Source: an uncultured Alistipes sp. (GTDB lineage: Bacteria; Bacteroidota; Bacteroidia; Bacteroidales; Rikenellaceae). Taken from it: a stretch of 9,980 nucleotides of DNA. The notes beneath the pieces are model-generated. The model was not told the DNA's origin and made no database searches. It worked only from the letters and a program-made list of their open reading frames with translations. Shown in pieces: positions 6,209-9,980 of this stretch. How positions within the stretch are numbered: position 1 is the stretch's first letter; every line of letters begins with the position of its first letter. The DNA lies in contig URTU01000074.1 of NCBI GenBank assembly GCA_900550925.1, forward strand, positions 1 to 9,980. Reading direction: 5' to 3'. The position numbers and the translations under genes were made by a program.

Positions 6209-7723
6209 TTAGACGGTTTGCGGGGACTCTTTTTTACGAATCAGCATAGCCATACCGATCATTGTGAGCAGGGCGTTTATGATCAGGAGTTCGAAACCGA
6301 TCTGGTAACCGTTGAAGATTACGGGGGCGAATTTCTGAATCACGAAGCTCAGTATCGGGGCAATGATTGCCACCAGGGGCATGTATCGGTCATTGACCTT
6401 TGCCTTGAACAGGATTCCGAAGGCGAACATGCCCAGGATCGGGCCGTAAGTGTAGCTTGCGACGCTGTACACGAGGTTTATGACGCTGTCGTTGCCCCAG
6501 CGGTTGAAGACGAGGATTGCCAGACCCATGATGACAGTCATGCCGATATGAACGCGTTTGCGGACCTTGGTCAGTTTTTGGTCGTCGTATTTCTTGGTAC
6601 CCTCGAGGATATCTACGGTGTAGGATGTTGTGAGGGCGGTGAGAGCCGAACCTGCAGCGGAATATGTCGAGGAGATGAGACCGAGGACGAAGAGTATTCC
6701 GACAATGGCGGGGAATCCGCCGTCGACGGCGATGAACGAGAATACCTGGTCGCTCTTGTCGATAACGGGAGTTCCCGAAGCGTCGACCATCGGGAAGAGT
6801 GATTCGGTTCCGGCGACGATATTTTCACGGGCGAGGAATATGAAGAGCAGCACGCCGAGCACGAGGAACAGGAATATTACGACCATCTGCATGAGGATCG
6901 AGATGATGAGGTTTTTCTGCGAGTCCTTCGGGTTCTTGCAGCTGAGCGTACGCTGCATCATATCCTGGTCGAGGCCGGTCATTGCGATAACCATGAATAT
7001 TCCGGCGAGGAATTTTTTCCAGAAGTAGCGGCTGTCGTCGACGTCGTCGAAGAAGAACATTTTGGAGTACTCATGGTCGGCGATCTGTGATGTCATCGAC
7101 GAGAAAGAAAGGCCCATGTCTTTCATGATGAAGACGATGCAGAGTACGACGCTGCCGATCAGGCAGACTGTTTTGAGCGTATCGGTCCAGACGATGGACT
7201 TTACGCCGCCCTGTTTTGTATAGAGCCACACCAGCAGCATCATTATGATCATGTTCCAGACGAAGGGGAGGTTGTACTGGTCGAAAACGAGGAGTTGGAG
7301 CACGGCGCAGACGACGTATGCACGGAGTGCGGCGCCGAGCATTTTGCTGATGAAGAAGAACCATGCACCGGTTTTGTGAGACATGACCCCGAACCGAGTA
7401 TCGAGATATTCGTACAGCGATACTACATTCATGCGGTAGAACAGCGGAATTAGGACGAAAGCGATGATCAGGTATCCGACGAAGAATCCGAGTACCATCT
7501 GCATGTAGGAGAAGCCGTCGGCGGCGACCGAACCGGGGACTGAGATGAAAGTTACGCCGGATATTGCCGCGCCGACCATTGCGAATGCGGCGATGAACCA
7601 GGGGGTTTTACGGTTTCCGGTGAAGAAGCCGGCATTATCGGTCTTTCGTCCGGACCAATAAGCCACGATGAATAGCACCGCGATGTATGCCAGGACGGTG
7701 ACGATAACGGAAAGAGGTGTCAT
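6209..7723 (-). CDS. Sodium:solute symporter (SSS family)
   Basis: Inner-membrane Na+-coupled uptake transporter of 504 aa, a usual SSS length, with about 13 hydrophobic segments starting at residues 4-22 (PLSVIVTVLAYIAVLFIVAY). Family marks are GRKTDNAGFFTGNRKTPW (25-42) after TM1, GAAISGVTFISVPG (51-64), GGVKSIVWTDTLKTV (172-186, the GG..xVxxTDxxQ motif with Lys where Gln is common), and SSTYSAAGSALTALTTSYTVDI (351-372), which carries the Ser/Thr residues of the second Na+ site. It is the first gene of a probable operon with the amidase-like gene 10 nt downstream. A TATATTTG box lies 44 nt upstream. The substrate cannot be read from sequence. Given the partner, an amino sugar or cell-wall fragment such as MurNAc is a reasonable guess; a sialic acid or other sugar is the main alternative. 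Stop TAA. Confidence 0.95.
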   Translation of the reverse strand: MTPLSVIVTVLAYIAVLFIVAYWSGRKTDNAGFFTGNRKTPWFIAAFAMVGAAISGVTFISVPGSVAADGFSYMQMVLGFFVGYLIIAFVLIPLFYRMNVVSLYEYLDTRFGVMSHKTGAWFFFISKMLGAALRAYVVCAVLQLLVFDQYNLPFVWNMIIMMLLVWLYTKQGGVKSIVWTDTLKTVCLIGSVVLCIVFIMKDMGLSFSSMTSQIADHEYSKMFFFDDVDDSRYFWKKFLAGIFMVIAMTGLDQDMMQRTLSCKNPKDSQKNLIISILMQMVVIFLFLVLGVLLFIFLARENIVAGTESLFPMVDASGTPVIDKSDQVFSFIAVDGGFPAIVGILFVLGLISSTYSAAGSALTALTTSYTVDILEGTKKYDDQKLTKVRKRVHIGMTVIMGLAILVFNRWGNDSVINLVYSVASYTYGPILGMFAFGILFKAKVNDRYMPLVAIIAPILSFVIQKFAPVIFNGYQIGFELLIINALLTMIGMAMLIRKKESPQTV

Positions 7724-7766
7724 AGGAGATATTTTAAGTTAGTAATCTGTTATAGGTAAATCGCCC

Positions 7767-7774
7767 CAAATATA
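7767..7774 (-). promoter_or_regulatory. Candidate -7 box for the symporter-amidase operon
   Basis: On the - strand this reads TATATTTG, matching TAnnTTTG and identical to the yqeY box. About 20 nt upstream is a TTTTC at the -33 position, a weak match. The expected transcript start near 7760 gives a leader of about 36 nt before ATG 7723. Confidence 0.5.
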
Positions 7775-7780
7775 CTAAAA

Positions 7781-7790
7781 TCTCGCGAGA
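7781..7790. promoter_or_regulatory. 10-bp palindrome inside the symporter promoter region
   Basis: TCTCGCGAGA is a perfect palindrome lying 6 nt upstream of the -7 box, between it and the -33 position. That is a natural site for a dimeric repressor or activator, but only one copy is present, so this is a suggestion. Confidence 0.3.
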
Positions 7791-7794
7791 AAAC

Positions 7795-7807
7795 TGCCGT
7801 TTCGGCA
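7795..7807 (-). terminator. Weak terminator candidate for the TonB-dependent receptor
   Basis: On the - strand a 5-bp stem TGCCG/CGGCA with an AAA loop is followed by GTTTTCTC, about 120 nt beyond the receptor stop. A second small stem (7844-7849 with 7859-7864, 6 bp, 9-nt loop) lies nearer the stop but has no T-run close by. Both are weak. The rest of 7808-7925 shows no gene or repeat that I recognise. Confidence 0.22.
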
Positions 7808-7925
7808 AAAAATAATGGAGGCTTTCGGGCATGCGGCGGACGGCGGTCCTGATGTTCTGGACCGTTGGCCGTATTCCGGAGTCGGGTTGGCGGGGATGCC
7901 GGCCGACGGGGCGGGTGGTTGAACT

Positions 7926-9980
7926 TCAGAATCTTATTTGGAGTTCCAGACCGGCATGTATCGGTTTGCCGCGCTGCATGAACCTGTTGCCCATGCTCTC
8001 GAAATAGAAGGACTGGTATTTTTGGTTGAGGGCGTTTCGGATCCAGAGTGCCAGGACGCCGGCACCCTTTTCGAAGCTTATCCTGCCGTTCAGTGTACCG
8101 TAGAATGGCTGGCTGGCGAGATTGTCCTCGGTCCAGTAGATCCGTCCGGCGGCGTTGAAGTCGAGGGCGATGCGGATCCGGTCGAGAAGCCTGCTGTTGT
8201 CGAAGTGCATGACATGCTGCAGGCCGATATTGAGGGTATGCTGCGGGATGAAGGGGACATGCTTGCCGCTGAAATCCTCTTCGGTACCGCCGTTGAGAAT
8301 GGTGCGGTAGTCGACGAATGTGGCCTCGATGAAACCGTATCCGACGTTGAGGAGCCACGAGCGGGCGATTTCGGACGCAACCGAGATTTCGGCGCCCATG
8401 CTTCGGCTTTTGCCGGCGTTGCGGGTGATACGTCCCATCCCGTTCTCGGAGAACTGCGACACCTGCTGGTCGAGCGTATTCATTAGGAACAGTGCGGCAT
8501 CGGCGGTCATCCGGCCGTTGAAGAGGGTAAGGTGGGTTCCGACCTCGTAGTTCCAGGCGTGTTCGGGTTTGTAGAGGGCTGCGGCGTCGACATCGATCTC
8601 CGTTTCCGGCATCATCTGTCCGATCATCTGGGCTACCGGGCTGAGCGCCTGGCTTGCGAGCATGGCCTGCTTCATGGAGTTCATGAGCTGGTATTGCGCC
8701 AGATCGTTGAACATCTGTATGTTGTACCCTCCGGAGCGATATCCCCGTGCCACGGTTGCATAGATGTTGTTGGCTTCGGCCCATTCGTACTGCAGGGAGA
8801 ATCGCGGGAGCAGCTGCAGGTAATCGTGTTTCATCTTGCCGGCGAGCAGGGATGCAGCCTGCATGTCATTGTCCTCGAGCCGCATTGGGCCCATCTGCAG
8901 CGAGAAACCGAAGTTCATGGGATCGCTTTGCGAGCGGTAGTCGAGCGACATTCTCTCGTAGTCGAGGCGCAGTCCGGCCGAAAACGAGAGCCCTTCGACC
9001 AGTATGTCGTTCCAGGTGCTCTGGTGGTATATGGCGAGGCTCATTTGCGGGGTTGAGAAACGTCCTTCGATCGGAAGCCGGTCGTTGAAGATCGACAGTT
9101 GCATCCGAGGAGCCTGCGGCGAGGATGGGAATGCGCTGTTGGCCTTTTGTTCGATCAGTTCGGATATTCCCTGCCGCTTGAATACGACCGGCGCCGAGGT
9201 TTCGAGCCACTGGTAGAATCCGAAGACTCCGGCGGTCCATTGCCAGCGGCGCTGGTGCTGCGACCTGATGACGATCTCCTGGCTTACGGTATTTGAGTGT
9301 TGGTTCTGTTCGAGGGTGAAGATGTCGGCCGGGGTGAAATCCTGGTCCATGCGCATGCGGTCGTCGAGGAGCTGGTGTCCGGTTATCGAGCTGACGGAGA
9401 TATCGGCGGTGCGGTACTCGATCCGTATGCCGCTGTTGAGCATGTTGCGGCGGTATCCGCTCGGGTCGTTGTATGCGACATGTCCGATGTACTGGTCGAG
9501 CTGGCTGCCGTCGGTCCCGTTTTCGGCGGTTGAGGAGCCGGAGGAGGGTACGGGGCCGAGATAGATATACGGATAACCTCCTTGGTTGAGGTGTTCGAAG
9601 TTGACGTTGATGTCGATCTTGAGGTTGTCGGACGGGATCATCAATGCGTGCAGACGTCCGCCGGCGGTGTTACTGCGGTCGATACGGCTGTTGTCCGTGA
9701 TGTTTTTGAAGACCCCTCCGGCATGCTCGTAAACCCCGCCGGCCGAGAATGCAAACCGGTTCGAGATCCGGTGGTAGTGTGTCAGCGAGGCGGTGTAGTT
9801 GTCATGCGTTCCCAGCCCGAGGCGCAGGTCGGTGCCCTGGTACGTGAACGGCGACTTTGTCCGCACCTTGATGACCCCGCCCATGGTGTTGCGGCCGTAG
9901 AGCAGGCTTTGAGGGCCTCGGAGCACCTCGATTTGTTCGATGTCGGCGTAGTTGAAGTCGAAGGCCGATTTGTCGATGTA
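7926..9980 (-). CDS. TonB-dependent outer-membrane receptor (N-terminus outside window)
   Basis: Outer-membrane 22-strand beta-barrel importer energised by TonB/ExbBD. The frame is open to the window edge; the GTG at 9924-9926 is an internal Val codon, preceded by DIEQIE. Numbering from that Val, the end of the plug domain is seen as VLRGPQSLLYGRNTMGGVIKV (1-21). Barrel marks are YATVARGYRSGGYN (389-402), PEHAWNYEVG (454-463) and a final GLELQIRF ending in the aromatic residue expected for BAM recognition. 684 residues are visible; signal peptide, TonB box and most of the plug are missing. The plug and GYRSGGYN...PE pattern resemble siderophore/cobalamin-type receptors more than SusC. No SusD-like gene lies downstream, which agrees. 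Loops at 337-365 and 405-439 are rich in Met. The ligand is unknown; iron chelate, cobalamin or another metal are options. The symporter downstream has its own promoter candidate and is probably a separate unit. Stop TGA 7926-7928. Confidence 0.95.
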   Translation of the reverse strand, partial: YIDKSAFDFNYADIEQIEVLRGPQSLLYGRNTMGGVIKVRTKSPFTYQGTDLRLGLGTHDNYTASLTHYHRISNRFAFSAGGVYEHAGGVFKNITDNSRIDRSNTAGGRLHALMIPSDNLKIDINVNFEHLNQGGYPYIYLGPVPSSGSSTAENGTDGSQLDQYIGHVAYNDPSGYRRNMLNSGIRIEYRTADISVSSITGHQLLDDRMRMDQDFTPADIFTLEQNQHSNTVSQEIVIRSQHQRRWQWTAGVFGFYQWLETSAPVVFKRQGISELIEQKANSAFPSSPQAPRMQLSIFNDRLPIEGRFSTPQMSLAIYHQSTWNDILVEGLSFSAGLRLDYERMSLDYRSQSDPMNFGFSLQMGPMRLEDNDMQAASLLAGKMKHDYLQLLPRFSLQYEWAEANNIYATVARGYRSGGYNIQMFNDLAQYQLMNSMKQAMLASQALSPVAQMIGQMMPETEIDVDAAALYKPEHAWNYEVGTHLTLFNGRMTADAALFLMNTLDQQVSQFSENGMGRITRNAGKSRSMGAEISVASEIARSWLLNVGYGFIEATFVDYRTILNGGTEEDFSGKHVPFIPQHTLNIGLQHVMHFDNSRLLDRIRIALDFNAAGRIYWTEDNLASQPFYGTLNGRISFEKGAGVLALWIRNALNQKYQSFYFESMGNRFMQRGKPIHAGLELQIRF

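Noticed and set aside
7750..8784. 344-codon open frame on the - strand overlapping the receptor gene
   Set aside because: It lies in another frame of the receptor coding region, has Arg/Pro-rich low-complexity composition and no domain.
7926..9980. SusC-type polysaccharide receptor with a SusD partner
   Set aside because: The plug and barrel motifs are of the smaller siderophore/cobalamin-like class. The next gene downstream is a symporter, not a SusD lipoprotein.

Overview
The window looks like a chromosomal segment from a member of the Bacteroidota, most likely order Bacteroidales. A GC-rich genus such as Alistipes (Rikenellaceae) is my best guess, but it is inferred and no 16S is present. 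The grounds are GC content that by eye is well above 50%, a Bacteroidetes-type GltX, a signal-peptide amidase with a golvesin-like domain insert of the kind often mislabelled 'xanthan lyase' in this phylum, TAnnTTTG-type promoter boxes in place of E. coli-type -10 boxes, and little Shine-Dalgarno sequence before start codons. TGA, TAG and TAA all end genes here, so the genetic code appears standard.

Layout. On the + strand, positions 1-1465 hold the glutamyl-tRNA synthetase gene gltX without its first codons. At 1631-2137 follows a small nitroreductase gene that reads well over its whole length except for an in-frame TGA at codon 85, where Trp would fit. From 2138 to 2612 there is no credible gene. 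This gap separates the + strand genes from the - strand genes and holds a degenerate tandem repeat of about 19 nt (about 11 units, 2174-2376), then a perfect 18-bp hairpin with a GCAA loop (2398-2437), the best terminator candidate for the convergent transcripts.

Everything after that is on the - strand. In transcription order these are a TonB-dependent receptor (7926 to beyond 9980, N-terminus missing), a 202-nt gap with a promoter candidate and a 10-bp palindrome, a sodium:solute symporter (6209-7723), a large secreted amidase-like protein (3127-6198) only 10 nt behind the symporter, and yqeY (2613-3062) with its own candidate promoter.

How they may work together. The symporter and amidase almost certainly form an operon. 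An envelope amidase-like protein cotranscribed with an inner-membrane Na+ symporter suggests salvage of cell-wall fragments, as in the MurNAc-scavenging loci of oral and gut Bacteroidetes; the substrate is inference. gltX and yqeY are both connected to aminoacyl-tRNA metabolism but lie on opposite strands and are not an operon. I see no phage, IS element, CRISPR array or defence system. The unusual features are the broken nitroreductase, the degenerate repeat array, the hairpin with a promoter-like box in front of it, and the nested-domain amidase.
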